A program made the translations under genes and the position numbers. The notes beneath the pieces were generated by a model that searched no databases, was not told the origin of the DNA, and saw only the letters and a program-made list of their open reading frames with translations. DNA of 64,000 nt from GWE2-42-39 sp963668595 (lineage in GTDB: Bacteria; Bacteroidota; Bacteroidia; Bacteroidales; Prolixibacteraceae): assembly GCA_963668595.1 (NCBI GenBank), contig OY764876.1, positions 3,968,001 through 4,032,000 on the forward strand, given 5' to 3'. Each line of letters opens with the position of its first letter. Positions within the stretch are counted from its first letter, which is position 1. Shown here one piece after another: positions 17,445 through 24,558 of the stretch.

Positions 17445-17485
17445 TTTCTCTTTTCTCCGCCACTCTTTACAACCGAGTGGCAGAG
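17445..17485. repeat. Stem-loop between two small cassette genes
   Basis: GCCACTC and GAGTGGC form a perfect 7-bp stem around a 9-nt loop. It extends to about 13 bp with one G-T pair if the flanking TCTCC/AGAGA bases are included. No clear T run follows on the minus strand, so it may be a processing or attenuating hairpin, not a terminator. It lacks R-box 7-mers, so I do not call it attC-like. Confidence 0.5.
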
Positions 17486-17489
17486 AAGG

Positions 17490-17702
17490 TTATTTTTCCC
17501 ATTCTTTTTCAGCTAACTTCCATTGTTCTTTTGCACTTTTAAGTTGATAATTTGCAATGATTCTAGCTTGACCTGGATGTATCCGAACTCTCATTGCTCC
17601 GGCTGCAGCTGTTATAAGGCCATGACCAGTAACAACACCAACAGCACCACAAACACTAGCAACTGCTCTTGCTCCGTGAAAAACAGACTTTAGTTTTGAC
17701 AT
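17490..17702 (-). CDS. Small hypothetical protein (cassette 5, second gene)
   Basis: This 70-residue protein begins MSKLKSVFHGARAVASVCG. It continues with an Ala/Gly/Val-rich hydrophobic segment (residues 12-37) and ends in a charged helix (KEQWKLAEKEWEK). No family is recognised. It lies between two other small genes of similar style, all on the minus strand, in one cassette. A small membrane-active or bacteriocin-like role is possible, but there is no leader, immunity or export gene to support it. Confidence 0.5.
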   Translation of the reverse strand: MSKLKSVFHGARAVASVCGAVGVVTGHGLITAAAGAMRVRIHPGQARIIANYQLKSAKEQWKLAEKEWEK

Positions 17703-17822
17703 AATAAATTGATTTTATAATTGTTTTCGGTATTTTTTTAGATTCATATGTTTGGTTACTGAAGTGGAAAGAACTAAAAAAATCAACTTGGAACCAAACT
17801 TTTCATTGTCAAATCGAAGATT

Positions 17823-18089
17823 TCATTTGTGTTTAATCTTATCAATTACCTCCCCGGCTATGTCCCCTAAAATTTCACCCCCAAAAGGTTTAGCTACTGC
17901 TTTTAAGGCACTTTTACCTAAATAAGTTGCGATATATTTGCCTGGTTGCTCCTCAGCCATCTTACGCATTTTTTCTTCCTTGGCTTCTCGTTTTGCAATT
18001 CTTTCTGGTTTAAATGCTCCAAGTTTATCTAATCCGACATAAAAAGCATCAAATACTTTACCTGCTGCTCTATCAAATTTTTCTCCCAT
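17823..18089 (-). CDS. Small hypothetical protein (cassette 5, first gene)
   Basis: This 88-residue protein begins MGEKFDRAAGKVFDAFYVG. It has a strongly charged central helix (ERIAKREAKEEKMRKM) and ends with a Gly/Ala-rich amphipathic segment and a Lys-rich tail (GEVIDKIKHK). No family is recognised. It starts 95 bp after the GTTATGC box of attC-like site 4. Two further small genes follow before the next site. Confidence 0.55.
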   Translation of the reverse strand: MGEKFDRAAGKVFDAFYVGLDKLGAFKPERIAKREAKEEKMRKMAEEQPGKYIATYLGKSALKAVAKPFGGEILGDIAGEVIDKIKHK

Positions 18090-18183
18090 AATTGATTGAT
18101 TTTAATTGATATTGTTGTATTTAAGTAATAATTCAATTTCAAACTTATTAGTAAATTTGTTTGACTGTCGTTTTTACTATGCC

Positions 18184-18316
18184 GCATAACGGTCACTTGC
18201 AAGTTGTCGTTGCGGATTTCGAAGAGCGTCAGCGTCCGCAGGACGAAGACGGTCAAGAAAGGAGCAGAGACAACGCACACCACTGTACCCGCAATGCAAT
18301 TTGCAATTTGTTATGG
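18184..18316 (-). repeat. attC-like recombination site 4 (intact, 133 bp)
   Basis: Plus strand begins GCATAAC (18184-18190) and ends GTTATGG (18310-18316). The arms share CTTGCAAGTTG-CGTTGCGG on the left, and its complement with small bulges (CCGCAATGCAATTTGCAA) on the right. An apical hairpin, CGTCC-GCA-GGACG, lies in the middle. Compared with site 1, the apical stem differs by compensating changes. It separates the 167-residue protein gene from the three-small-gene cassette. Confidence 0.8.
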
Positions 18317-18349
18317 CCTGGTTTTTATATTTTTCAATCATACATGTCA

Positions 18350-18853
18350 TTAATAGCGAATCAAATTAAATGGTGATAGTTTTTCAGTTGTCTCAATATC
18401 TTTTAATCCAAGAGTCTTTGTCAAAAAGTCTGTGAAAATTATTTTTTGTCCATTAATCAAAACAATCTCTGTGTAATTGTAAAAAAATGTTGGTAAAGCA
18501 TAAGTCAAATTGTCCTCGTCCTTTTGACCTTTGTGTCTTACGATTTTGTCTATTTCTTTGAATTGAAACTCTTTTTCTAGTTGTCCACTTTTATCAATTC
18601 TAACTGTCAATTTTGAATAATTTACCGTTATTTTTTTGTTTCTATCTTTTAGTTTGTATTGAAGATGTAGAATCAGTTGGGGAACTATCAACAAGAGAAA
18701 ACCAAATCCAATGAAAAGTCCTAAGTCTTCCTTTTTTAAAAGAAAGTAAACGAATCCAAAGATTGACAAAATGTAAAAGAGAACTGATTTTCTAAAAATC
18801 TTCCATTCATTTCTTTTGTCAAAGTCAAATTCTATTATAAACTCATTTCCCAT
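18350..18853 (-). CDS. Hypothetical membrane protein, PH-like C-terminal domain (cassette 4)
   Basis: This 167-residue protein has two close hydrophobic segments (about residues 22-40 and 45-63). A beta-rich soluble part follows (KITVNYSKLTVRIDKS ... EIVLINGQKIIF). The layout of two helices and then a strand-rich domain resembles bacterial PH-domain membrane proteins, but that is structural inference without a diagnostic motif. The start lies 33 bp after the GTTATGG box of IS-interrupted site 3. The stop lies 33 bp before site 4. Confidence 0.6.
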   Translation of the reverse strand: MGNEFIIEFDFDKRNEWKIFRKSVLFYILSIFGFVYFLLKKEDLGLFIGFGFLLLIVPQLILHLQYKLKDRNKKITVNYSKLTVRIDKSGQLEKEFQFKEIDKIVRHKGQKDEDNLTYALPTFFYNYTEIVLINGQKIIFTDFLTKTLGLKDIETTEKLSPFNLIRY

Positions 18854-18894
18854 TTATATATTGATTATGTCTTTTTTAAACTTGGCCATAACGG

Positions 18895-20579
18895 CAGTCT
18901 GTCTAAAAACCTCCAAATTCAATGCTATTCAATTTGATATTGGGGCTATAAAGCAGCGATTTGAAAGTAGTGATAAATTTTTATTTTCAGAATAAAAATG
19001 CTTGTTGATTTTTGAAATGGTTCAATAAAGCGGTTTTTGAGGCTCAAAAACGACGAAAAAACAGATTTGTATGCTCCAAATACTTTTGTCCCCAGCAAAT
19101 TGATAATCCGTCGGAGATTGTATGCAGTGAGAACCAGACCGCAATCGGCTTCCGCTCGTTGTTTGTACCTTTTTGTTATGATATAATTGAATCCCCACTG
19201 TCGTTTTATTGTCCCGAAAGGATGTTCAACAATGGCCTGCCTGCGTTTGTATAATTTTTCGCTGTTCTGAACTCTCTTTTTGTTGTTCTCAATGCTTCCG
19301 GCAAACTCGCTACGCCTGACCTGCTTGCCATTGACGGCCGACTTGGTACAACGGGGACGAACCGGACATGTTTTGCACAGAGGAGTTGTATAGTTTCTGA
19401 ATCGGTACGACACCTCTCCTGCGTCGTTTTTTGCCTGGTGCCAGTACCCGGTAGTGGTCAGTGTATGGCCTTGCAAACAGGTGTAAGTATCTGCTTGGGG
19501 ATTATAGAGAAAATGCTCTACGTCGTAGTCCAGATCGGGTGCATGTGAGGCTCCTGAGAATGGAGGGATGGCCACGATTGCCTGAATGCCCAGAGTATCA
19601 GCAATAGCCAGTTCGCTACCGGTATGATAGCCTTTGTCGTAGAGTGCAGTAAACTGATTGTTTCTTAAAATGGTTTTTGCCCTTCGGAGCATCGGCCCCA
19701 TGGCCTTTTTATCATTGTTGTTGGTTACCCGATAGTCAATAGGAATATTGTTTTGTGCATCCACCGTGGTTTGAAGACTGTAAGCTACTTCAGTAATATT
19801 GTTGCGGGTAATCATGTGGCGGCTGTCGGGATCAGAGGTAGAGATTTGTGCCTGCCCGGATTGCTTTAACTGCTGCTCTATTTGCTGATAACCCACCCTT
19901 CGTTGCTCGTGTTTGAATATCTCTTTTTTGATCTCTTCCGCGTCTTTGTCGTTTTCGGCTAATGCTTTCTGATACTCGGTAAGTTTGTTTTCAATGTATT
20001 CCAGATGACGGTCAATCTTCTTCTGGTTGTAATTATTTTTCTTACTGTTTTGTGCTCTGAGTTTAGTACTGTCACCGGCCAGTAATTTTCCGCCAATCAG
20101 GTTAAAATACTGAGCGATTCTGACCGTTTCGCGGAATACTTTCTTTATTGCCTGCGGATTATCTCTTCGGAAATTGGAAATCGTATTGTGATCGGGGGTC
20201 AAGTTCTTCAAAAGCCATATCACTTCAATATTACGACGGCATTCTTTCTCTAGCTGTCTTGACGAGCGGATACGGTTCATATACCCGTAAATGAAAAGTT
20301 TCAGCAGGTCTCCCGGGTGATAAGCAGGTCTGCCGTTCTCGCTGAAATCAATTCGGAATCCCATTTCTGAAAGATTTAATTTCTCAACAAACACATCAAT
20401 CAGGCGAACCTCGTTGTCTTTATCGATTGCCAGATCCAGTGAAATGGGAAATAAATGGGTTTGATTGCGATCTTGTCCTTGAATATATTTCATGTTTCAA
20501 GATAACAATCCCTTCTCGTATTATACTTGCTTTCCCTGATTTGTTTTCAACAATCGAATGTGGGTTTTTAGACAGTCTG
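18895..20579 (-). mobile_element. IS1182-like insertion sequence, copy 2 (1685 bp)
   Basis: Same ends, orientation and length as copy 1, flanked by ACGG at 18891-18894 and 20580-20583. Base differences from copy 1 are few and scattered, so the two copies diverged recently. The insertion lies just inside the GTT box of attC-like site 3, the position hit in site 5 by copy 1. Confidence 0.9.
18946..20493 (-). CDS. IS1182-like transposase (copy 2)
   Basis: This 515-residue protein is full length and differs from copy 1 at five positions: DLDYD for DPDYD, HFLYN for HFHYN, TAYNL for TACNL, SVFSS for SVLSS and FLSLK for FLRLK. It has the same conserved blocks (HPGDLLKLFIYGYMN, AGDSTKLRAQN, YDKGYHTGSEL, HPFGTIKRQWGF). 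Both copies may be active, since neither has a frameshift. Confidence 0.92.
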   Translation of the reverse strand: MKYIQGQDRNQTHLFPISLDLAIDKDNEVRLIDVFVEKLNLSEMGFRIDFSENGRPAYHPGDLLKLFIYGYMNRIRSSRQLEKECRRNIEVIWLLKNLTPDHNTISNFRRDNPQAIKKVFRETVRIAQYFNLIGGKLLAGDSTKLRAQNSKKNNYNQKKIDRHLEYIENKLTEYQKALAENDKDAEEIKKEIFKHEQRRVGYQQIEQQLKQSGQAQISTSDPDSRHMITRNNITEVAYSLQTTVDAQNNIPIDYRVTNNNDKKAMGPMLRRAKTILRNNQFTALYDKGYHTGSELAIADTLGIQAIVAIPPFSGASHAPDLDYDVEHFLYNPQADTYTCLQGHTLTTTGYWHQAKNDAGEVSYRFRNYTTPLCKTCPVRPRCTKSAVNGKQVRRSEFAGSIENNKKRVQNSEKLYKRRQAIVEHPFGTIKRQWGFNYIITKRYKQRAEADCGLVLTAYNLRRIINLLGTKVFGAYKSVFSSFLSLKNRFIEPFQKSTSIFILKIKIYHYFQIAAL

Positions 20580-20701
20580 ACGGTCACTTGTAAGTTGTCG
20601 TTGCGGATTTCGGAGCTCGTTCCTGTCCGCAAGGACGGAACGATGTTGCGAGAATCCAGCGAACGACACACCACGAACCCCGCAATGCAATTTACAATTT
20701 G

Positions 20702-21703
20702 TTAGGGTGCGTTTTTCATATTTAGTCGATAATTCAAGTCTTTATTTATTGTTTCATTGTCAGGACTATAAAATAAGTCGCTTGAGTACAGTCCATTGAA
20801 TATGTCATATTTTAATAATAAACTTACATGTCTTTTGCTTGACATTAAACTCAAAGAGTTATAATACATTAATGCAAGTTCGTATCGAGATAATTGTGCT
20901 CTAAATATTTTAGAATACTTTTCTGATTCATCAATTGAATCAATATGTTCGAGGATATAGTGTACATTTCTAAAATAGTGACCAAGTATGTGACCAAAAT
21001 CGTCATAGAAGAAAGAATGTGCTCTTTGGATAAAATGCACTCGATTTTCTGATGAAGTGTCAAGAATGTAAAGTAGTCCGGTTGATTTTAAAGCCTCATA
21101 ATCCTCAGAGGAAGTATTTGGCTCTGGTCCAATTATCCATTTAATTAGTTCCCATTTATCATCCGACTTATTAAAGTAATCTATAATTTTCTTTTTTTGT
21201 TTTTCTGAGTAAGTATAGGGAGATTTAGTCTTGAACTCTTTTTTTAATTTTTTCCATAAAAGTTCATATCCTCGGTCATTAAGGTTGGATATATCATCTT
21301 TTATTAAATGCCGAGCTAATCTTGTTAATTCTAAAGATATTATTTCTTGATATTCATTTGTAAATTCTTTAAAAGCCTGAAAGTTTTCAATTTCTTTTTT
21401 AAATCCGCCAGTATATTTTATTGAATTTACCTTTCTTCCATGTAGTTCTATAAGCGAGAAGAAAGTTGAATTATTGTTATTTTTTTTAAACTGTTCTTTG
21501 GTTAAATCAAAACTGTATAATACGGTTATAAATGCAAGAATTGCAACTACGGGGCTCATAATTCCTCCAAAGAATGCACCAAATTCACCCCAAGAATTAT
21601 GAGAAACTGAGAGACCAGCATGAAATTTTGTTATATAAAGAATCAAAAATGTTAGACCGATAATTGAGGTCAAAATAATTGATATTAAATATTTTCTTTT
21701 CAT
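20702..21703 (-). CDS. Putative phage abortive infection protein (AbiC-like), cassette 3
   Basis: This 333-residue protein has two N-terminal transmembrane helices (residues 7-25 and about 45-65, around WGEFGAFFGGIMSPVVAILAF). A charged helix, LTKEQFKKNNNN, follows, then FFSLIELHGRKVNSI and the C-terminal block LGHYFRNVHYILEHIDSI. This order matches the putative AbiC (putAbiC) family of phage-resistance proteins. In that family infected cells are thought to die or stop growing; the mechanism is not established. The start is 37 bp after the GTTAGGG box of site 2, and the TAA stop lies within the box of site 3. It is A+T-rich. Phage defence as cassette cargo is a natural fit. Confidence 0.72.
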   Translation of the reverse strand: MKRKYLISIILTSIIGLTFLILYITKFHAGLSVSHNSWGEFGAFFGGIMSPVVAILAFITVLYSFDLTKEQFKKNNNNSTFFSLIELHGRKVNSIKYTGGFKKEIENFQAFKEFTNEYQEIISLELTRLARHLIKDDISNLNDRGYELLWKKLKKEFKTKSPYTYSEKQKKKIIDYFNKSDDKWELIKWIIGPEPNTSSEDYEALKSTGLLYILDTSSENRVHFIQRAHSFFYDDFGHILGHYFRNVHYILEHIDSIDESEKYSKIFRAQLSRYELALMYYNSLSLMSSKRHVSLLLKYDIFNGLYSSDLFYSPDNETINKDLNYRLNMKNAP

Positions 21704-21739
21704 ACTATTCTGCTTGTTTTGAACGAGCGTTTAAATGCA

Positions 21740-21814
21740 CCCTAACGGATGGCCGTATGCTGTGTAGCCTGTGTTGCGCCTGCGGCAGGCTATGCAGTAT
21801 ACGGTGTGTTGGCG
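21740..21814 (-). repeat. attC-like recombination site 2 (intact, short, 75 bp)
   Basis: Plus strand begins CCCTAAC (21740-21746) and ends GTTGGCG (21808-21814). The arms CCGTATGCTG and CAGTATACGG pair with one bulge, and GTAGCCTG pairs with CAGGCTAT inside. The sequence is unrelated to sites 1, 3 and 4, but the architecture is the same: boxes, outer stem, inner stem and small loop. This is the short form typical of many attC sites. Confidence 0.8.
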
Positions 21815-21844
21815 GTTCGTTGTTTTTTATCTTGCTATTAATCA

Positions 21845-22858
21845 TTAGCTTAATGTCGTTTCCCTTATTATTTTATAAAATTCTTCTTCAACTTTATCAT
21901 CAGGTAAATTAACACAACAATATTCTGTCCTGCGTATTCCATTCTTTTTGTAATCAATCACCCAACCTGTCCTTTTTTTGTGTTTGCATAATGAATATGT
22001 ATCACCGTTATTTGCTCCTGTCCAATTATCCGCATCAACGAACGACCAGTCAATGCTAAAGTTTAATTTATCAATTGCTTGTCTAAACTCAGTGCAGTTT
22101 GAGTAACGAGTTAACTTGTTTTTATGTATGCTTTTATGAAGAACTTTTATTACTTTTTCAGGAATGTGAGGAAGATATTTTCTTGGCGGAAATAGGTCTT
22201 TCTTAACAGCTTTTAGCCATTCGTCTTTTGTTGTGAATGAAAAAGGTAAATTATTGGTATTATTCAGTAATCTATAAAATGTAATCCCTGTTGCATAAAT
22301 ATCACTCTGTTTATCCATTGGATTACCTTCAATAACTTCAAGTGGTTGATGGGGTCTATATCCAAACGTATCACTTATCTCACTATGGTAATTAATAGCC
22401 AGTCCAAAATCAGAAAGTTTGGCTTCTCCATTTTCACCAAACATTATATTCCCAGGTTTAATATCTCGATGTAATACGTTATTGTTATGAGAGTGCTCTA
22501 AACCCAATAAACTTTGTTGGATTATACGGCAAGCTTCTTTTGTAGAAATAAACCTTTTTTCAATATGCTTTTGTATTGAACCTTTTGATAAATACTCCAT
22601 TACTATAATAACAACAGGTTCAGTATTAAAAAGAGTTGCCCGAACATCTTTCACGTCAACAATATGTTTATGCCGACATAAGTCAAGTGTTTGGCCTTCT
22701 TTAACTGCATTTACAAATCTATCAGGGTCAGGAACCTTGATAACTTTAATTGCAATCTCTTTTTTCAAATAAGGGTCAAAACATAGAAAAACGTGACCAA
22801 ATGCACCGTTTCCTAAATGGTCAATTATCTGAAACTTATCTAATTTTTCTGTTTTCAT
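21845..22858 (-). CDS. Serine/threonine protein kinase with a C-terminal extension (cassette 2, second gene)
   Basis: This 337-residue protein is a complete Hanks-type kinase. The Gly loop is GNGAFGHVF at residues 16-24, the ATP-binding Lys is Lys38 in EIAIKVI, and the catalytic loop is HRDIKPGN (His130, Asp132). DFGLA follows at 150-154, and the QSDIYATG helix comes next. No transmembrane segment or PASTA domain is present. About 65 residues after the kinase domain form a separate strand-rich part with Cys and Trp residues (GDTYSLCKHKKRTGWV). Its start overlaps the 151-residue gene by 1 bp (ATGA type), so the two are coupled. Some Ser/Thr kinases of this kind act in phage defence; no direct evidence here. 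Confidence 0.85.
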   Translation of the reverse strand: MKTEKLDKFQIIDHLGNGAFGHVFLCFDPYLKKEIAIKVIKVPDPDRFVNAVKEGQTLDLCRHKHIVDVKDVRATLFNTEPVVIIVMEYLSKGSIQKHIEKRFISTKEACRIIQQSLLGLEHSHNNNVLHRDIKPGNIMFGENGEAKLSDFGLAINYHSEISDTFGYRPHQPLEVIEGNPMDKQSDIYATGITFYRLLNNTNNLPFSFTTKDEWLKAVKKDLFPPRKYLPHIPEKVIKVLHKSIHKNKLTRYSNCTEFRQAIDKLNFSIDWSFVDADNWTGANNGDTYSLCKHKKRTGWVIDYKKNGIRRTEYCCVNLPDDKVEEEFYKIIRETTLS

Positions 22859-23313
22859 TACAACAAGTTAAACCATGCCACTAACACTGCTTCTTTTGTG
22901 GGCTTATCCCAATATGGGGGATGAGTTCCAATTATAGGGTCGATATATGCAAAAACATCCGTTTTCTTTGGTTGTCCAAATTTAGTTGCATTAATAGCTT
23001 GTGATGAATATGATGTAATCTGAATATTTTTTTTCTTAGCAATCAAATTTAATATTGCTTGCGGATAGCAAGATGACTTAATTTGGTCTAAAGTTTTAAT
23101 ATTAAGTGAAATCTTGTATGAAATGTGATTGGGTTGGTGTTTATCAATAATGAGAGCAAGTTGAGTTTCAAACCACTCCATCAAGTCTGCAGTTTCCATA
23201 TTGTTTGGATACACAATTTTATTTTTTTCAATTATAACAGGTGGGGTTGTTTGTCCGTCAAGAATTGCAAACCTAAAGTCGTTTTTCGTGAAATTGAAGC
23301 CTAAAATTTTCAT
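22858..23313 (-). CDS. Small protein with RuvC/actin-like fold signature (cassette 2, first gene)
   Basis: This 151-residue protein opens MKILGFNFTKNDFRFAILDG, a strand-turn-strand pattern with an early polar/acidic residue, as in RuvC/RNase H-like folds. A middle section resembles the small DUF3010-type proteins (ISYKISLNIKTLDQIKSS). It is not long enough for a full resolvase, and the catalytic acidic set is not clearly present. It is coupled to the kinase gene by a 1-bp overlap and may be the kinase's substrate or partner (inference). It starts 57 bp after the GTTGGCG box of site 1. Confidence 0.6.
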   Translation of the reverse strand: MKILGFNFTKNDFRFAILDGQTTPPVIIEKNKIVYPNNMETADLMEWFETQLALIIDKHQPNHISYKISLNIKTLDQIKSSCYPQAILNLIAKKKNIQITSYSSQAINATKFGQPKKTDVFAYIDPIIGTHPPYWDKPTKEAVLVAWFNLL

Positions 23314-23369
23314 ATTGATATTTATTAAAGTTCATTCGATTAAAGTGGTGTCGTCTCTCTTACAATGAC

Positions 23370-23502
23370 CGCCAACGGTCACTTGCAAGTTGTCGTTGCG
23401 GATTTCGAAGAGCGTCAGTGTCCGATAGGACATGACGGTCAAGAAAGGAGCAGAGACAACGCACACCACTGCACCCGCAATGCAATTTGCAATTTGTTAG
23501 GC
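23370..23502 (-). repeat. attC-like recombination site 1 (intact, 133 bp)
   Basis: Plus strand begins CGCCAAC (23370-23376) and ends GTTAGGC (23496-23502). The arms CTTGCAAGTTG-CGTTGCGG and CCGCAATGCAATTTGCAA pair with small bulges. The apical stem is TGTCC-GATA-GGACA, which is CGTCC/GGACG in site 4. It lies between the 309-residue gene, whose stop is 8 bp away, and the kinase cassette. Confidence 0.8.
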
Positions 23503-23510
23503 ACTGGTTT

Positions 23511-24440
23511 TTATTCGTTTTCATCATCATAAATTTCGTCAAAGTCTATATTAGCTCCAATTGCATCAATGCTCCATTGTCGTTCTTTGTCAAAACCATA
23601 CTCCTCATGTAAATAGTCTAATTCATCCAGTATAAATCTGTTTTTTTGAACGTTAGTCAGAAAATTGATATAAGTATTTGGACTGTACATTTCAAACCCT
23701 AAAGGTTTTATTGTTTCTACAAATTTGAAAAATCCATCCTCTTTATTATTGTTTATTAAGCTAACTATTATCTCTTTTTGTAAATTCTTCTCTTTCTCAA
23801 AAGAGTACTCTTGCTCCATAAATATTTTATAAGCTTTTGAAAAGGAGACAATTTCATAAGTGAATGTTTTTAATTCGTAGGCTCTTTCTCTTATTAAATC
23901 ATAAAGTGTGGTAGAAATTTTTAAAATTGTTTTTCCAACGAATTTCTTTATTTGATTGTCAATTGCAGTAGGGAAGAACGAACTATATTCTATTTCTAAA
24001 TTTAAGTTTTCTTGAATGAACTCAACTAGTTGCTTCTGGTCTTGGTTAGGATGAAATACTGATGAAAAATTGTATCTATCATATCTTGATGACTTGTAGA
24101 AATTGGTTAGTAACTGTAGAAACTTATTATGTGTTTTCCCAAGATTTAATTCTTTAAATTTCTTAATTCTTCCAATTAAGTCTATATGACTATGAGTGAT
24201 AAGTGTCTTTTCAAAATCGTTTTGGTCAAAGTTGCTATTATGTTCTAATAGTATTAGTGCAATTTTTTCCAATCTCTCAATACCGACAGATGCATTATAC
24301 AAAAACTCAAAACATTCATGCTCATAGAAAAAACTCTCCATATTATCAAAGGAGTATAGAGCATTATAAATAAATGTTCCAGCGATTTGCAGCTCGGAAC
24401 CTAATCTAAAGTTTTTCCAAAAATATTCAGAGTCTAGCAT
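23511..24440 (-). CDS. Hypothetical 309-residue protein (cassette 1)
   Basis: The protein is soluble, highly helical and rich in Phe, Tyr, Glu and Lys. It begins MLDSEYFWKNFRLGSELQIA and ends with an acidic tail (DFDEIYDDENE). I recognise no motif. Its ATG lies 26 bp after the GTTAGGC site next to the recombinase gene, and its stop is 8 bp before site 1. It is therefore the first, probably most recently added, unit if the array grows like an integron. The base composition is A+T-rich. It could be a defence or stress protein, but nothing in the sequence says so. Confidence 0.65.
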   Translation of the reverse strand: MLDSEYFWKNFRLGSELQIAGTFIYNALYSFDNMESFFYEHECFEFLYNASVGIERLEKIALILLEHNSNFDQNDFEKTLITHSHIDLIGRIKKFKELNLGKTHNKFLQLLTNFYKSSRYDRYNFSSVFHPNQDQKQLVEFIQENLNLEIEYSSFFPTAIDNQIKKFVGKTILKISTTLYDLIRERAYELKTFTYEIVSFSKAYKIFMEQEYSFEKEKNLQKEIIVSLINNNKEDGFFKFVETIKPLGFEMYSPNTYINFLTNVQKNRFILDELDYLHEEYGFDKERQWSIDAIGANIDFDEIYDDENE

Positions 24441-24465
24441 GTTTGCATACTTGTTTTAAACTTGT

Positions 24466-24510
24466 GCCTAACGTTTGTGTATCCGAAAGATTTTGTTTAT
24501 TTCTTTATTG
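24466..24510 (-). other. Candidate attI-like recombination site next to the recombinase gene
   Basis: Plus strand GCCTAAC (24466-24472) exactly matches RYYYAAC, so the minus strand reads GTTAGGC into the first cassette. No matching palindrome of attC type follows; the region towards the recombinase instead has near-direct repeats (GTTTGTGTATCC and GTTTGTTTTTGCATCC). That asymmetry is what an attI, as opposed to an attC, would show. The boundary on the recombinase side is not defined. Confidence 0.55.
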
Positions 24511-24557
24511 AAAAGTTTGTTTTTGCATCCAATATCCGGGAATAAACAAACTTTTTT
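24511..24557. terminator. Hairpin directly after the recombinase stop codon
   Basis: AAAAGTTTGTTTTT and AATAAACAAACTTTT form a stem of about 14 bp with one mismatch around a 16-nt loop. A T run is present on both strands. It starts 1 bp beyond the recombinase stop and probably terminates that transcript before the cassettes. It could also be part of the attI-like region. Confidence 0.65.
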
Positions 24558-24558
24558 A

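Larger units (their letters stand above)
18886..20707 (-). repeat. attC-like recombination site 3, interrupted by an IS
   Basis: Without the IS and one ACGG copy it is 133 bp, the same as sites 1 and 4. Plus strand begins CCATAAC (18886-18892) and ends GTTAGGG (20701-20707). The arms read CTTGTAAGTTG-CGTTGCGG and CCGCAATGCAATTTACAA. TGTAA/TTACA replaces the TGCAA/TTGCA of sites 1 and 4 on both sides, a paired change. The apical stem is GTTCC-TGTCC-GCAA-GGAC-GGAAC. The stop codon of the AbiC-like gene lies inside the GTTAGGG box. Confidence 0.8.

Noticed and set aside
17445..17485. GCCACTC/GAGTGGC stem-loop as an attC-like site splitting the three-gene cassette
   Set aside because: It lacks the RYYYAAC/GTTRRRY boxes and the two-stem layout; kept as an ordinary hairpin.
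15269..20583. Two IS copies in the same orientation as a composite transposon
   Set aside because: Each copy has its own ACGG duplication and each restores a different attC-like palindrome when removed, so they are independent insertions.
24511..24557. Hairpin after the recombinase as a classical attC
   Set aside because: It has no R boxes in the arms and has T runs on both sides; better read as a terminator, though an attI role cannot be excluded.
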